NCBI GenBank assembly: GCA_904501895.1
Contig: CAJGCX010000036.1
Location: forward strand, 1 to 14,897
Source of the DNA: Clostridiaceae bacterium
GTDB lineage: Bacteria > Bacillota > Clostridia > Oscillospirales > Acutalibacteraceae
Length of the DNA: 14,897 bases
Direction: 5' to 3'
The notes under the pieces are model-generated. The model did no database searches. It saw nothing but the letters and a program-made list of their open reading frames with translations, and was not told where the DNA came from. Shown in pieces: positions 14,422-14,897 of the stretch. The number at the start of each line of letters is the position of its first letter. The first letter of the stretch is position 1. A program made the translations under genes and the position numbers.

Positions 14422-14897
14422 TTGGTAAAAAAGCCTTTTCCGACTCGTAAAAAAGCAAGAATCCTGCTTTTTACTTCCACACTTATAGTCGTTTTGTTCA
14501 TAACGTCAGTTGTCCAAACCGTAAAAGCAAATAAATATGAGCAGGAAGCCACACTTACAAAGCAAATGGCACTATCTGCTCTTGATGAAAATCTCAATAA
14601 TATATCAACAAATCTCGAAAAAACAATATATGTCAGTACACCTACAATGCTATCTAAATTATCGTCTGAATTGTGGAGAGAGGCATCGGGAGCTAAAATG
14701 AATTTATCAATGCTTCCAACAGGTGAAAATACAATCACTAACACATATAAATTTCTATCACAGATTGGCGAATTTGTAATGGCACTTGAAAGGAAAAGTG
14801 CCAATGGTGAAAAGCTGACTGACGAAGAGAGAAATCAGCTTATGGAATTATATTCATTCTGTAACAAACTCAACGAGCAAATAGACCAGATGTGTTA
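14422..14897 (+). CDS. ypeB: spore germination protein YpeB, C-terminus cut by window edge
   Basis: YpeB is a spore inner-membrane protein needed for stability and localisation of the cortex lytic enzyme SleB. The visible 158 residues hold a basic N-terminus (KKPFPTRKKARI), a membrane helix (about 13-34) and a helical extracytoplasmic region. The family pattern is clear in SSELWREASGAKMNLSMLP (81-99) and in the segment YKFLSQIGEFVMAL, followed by LTDEERNQLMELYSFCNKL. These correspond to the N-terminal YpeB domain; the PepSY repeats expected later lie outside the window. The start is a TTG preceded by AAAGGAG with a 9-nt spacer. A GTG 39 nt upstream in frame lacks a ribosome binding site. It is transcribed divergently from the nifS operon. 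No sleB is found upstream, so sleB may be downstream or elsewhere. Confidence 0.88.
   Translation, partial: MVKKPFPTRKKARILLFTSTLIVVLFITSVVQTVKANKYEQEATLTKQMALSALDENLNNISTNLEKTIYVSTPTMLSKLSSELWREASGAKMNLSMLPTGENTITNTYKFLSQIGEFVMALERKSANGEKLTDEERNQLMELYSFCNKLNEQIDQMC

Noticed and set aside
14379..14804. Minus-strand 141-codon open frame
   Set aside because: It is the shadow of ypeB, whose plus-strand reading matches the YpeB family and has a strong AAAGGAG site.

Overview
The window looks like chromosome of an AT-rich, spore-forming Clostridia member, plausibly an Oscillospiraceae/Ruminococcus-like gut bacterium. That placement is inferred from the low GC, strong AGGAG-type ribosome binding sites, an apparently type A RNase P RNA, a YpeB homologue, a SpoIID-type domain, class B sortases and a NifS-ThiI pair. 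No rRNA, tRNA, CRISPR array, transposase or phage gene is visible.

Almost everything is on the minus strand, so reading runs from high to low coordinates. A divergent intergenic region (about 14293-14421) separates ypeB (plus strand, cut by the right edge) from a long minus-strand gene train behind a good sigma-A-type promoter (14314-14342). The train is: cysteine desulfurase and ThiI (tRNA thiolation); a stand-alone CinA C-terminal domain protein (PncC type); a class B sortase; a second sortase-like protein that has lost the catalytic His and Cys; a membrane protein joining a degenerate CinA-like cytoplasmic half to an extracytoplasmic SpoIID-like domain; GalE; LemA; a TPM-domain protein with a Gly-rich tail; and a HAD phosphatase. 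Gaps are 34 nt or less and several genes overlap, so co-transcription of much of this block is likely.

The RNase P RNA gene (3739-4070) follows the HAD gene directly, with its own extended -10 inside the HAD gene's 3' end and a rho-independent terminator. Next comes a secreted, probably lipid-anchored family I.5-type lipase with its own TTGACA promoter. After that is a small membrane protein of unknown function whose 3' end overlaps recD2, a RecD-like helicase cut by the left edge.

The most unusual part is 7126-11964. It holds an active-looking sortase, a pseudosortase sharing its C-terminal extension, and a CinA-like/SpoIID-like membrane fusion, all directly downstream of an intact CinA-type amidase gene. 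I infer a cell-envelope or sporulation-linked module in which catalytically dead paralogues act as partners or sensors. No substrate protein with a sorting signal is visible here.
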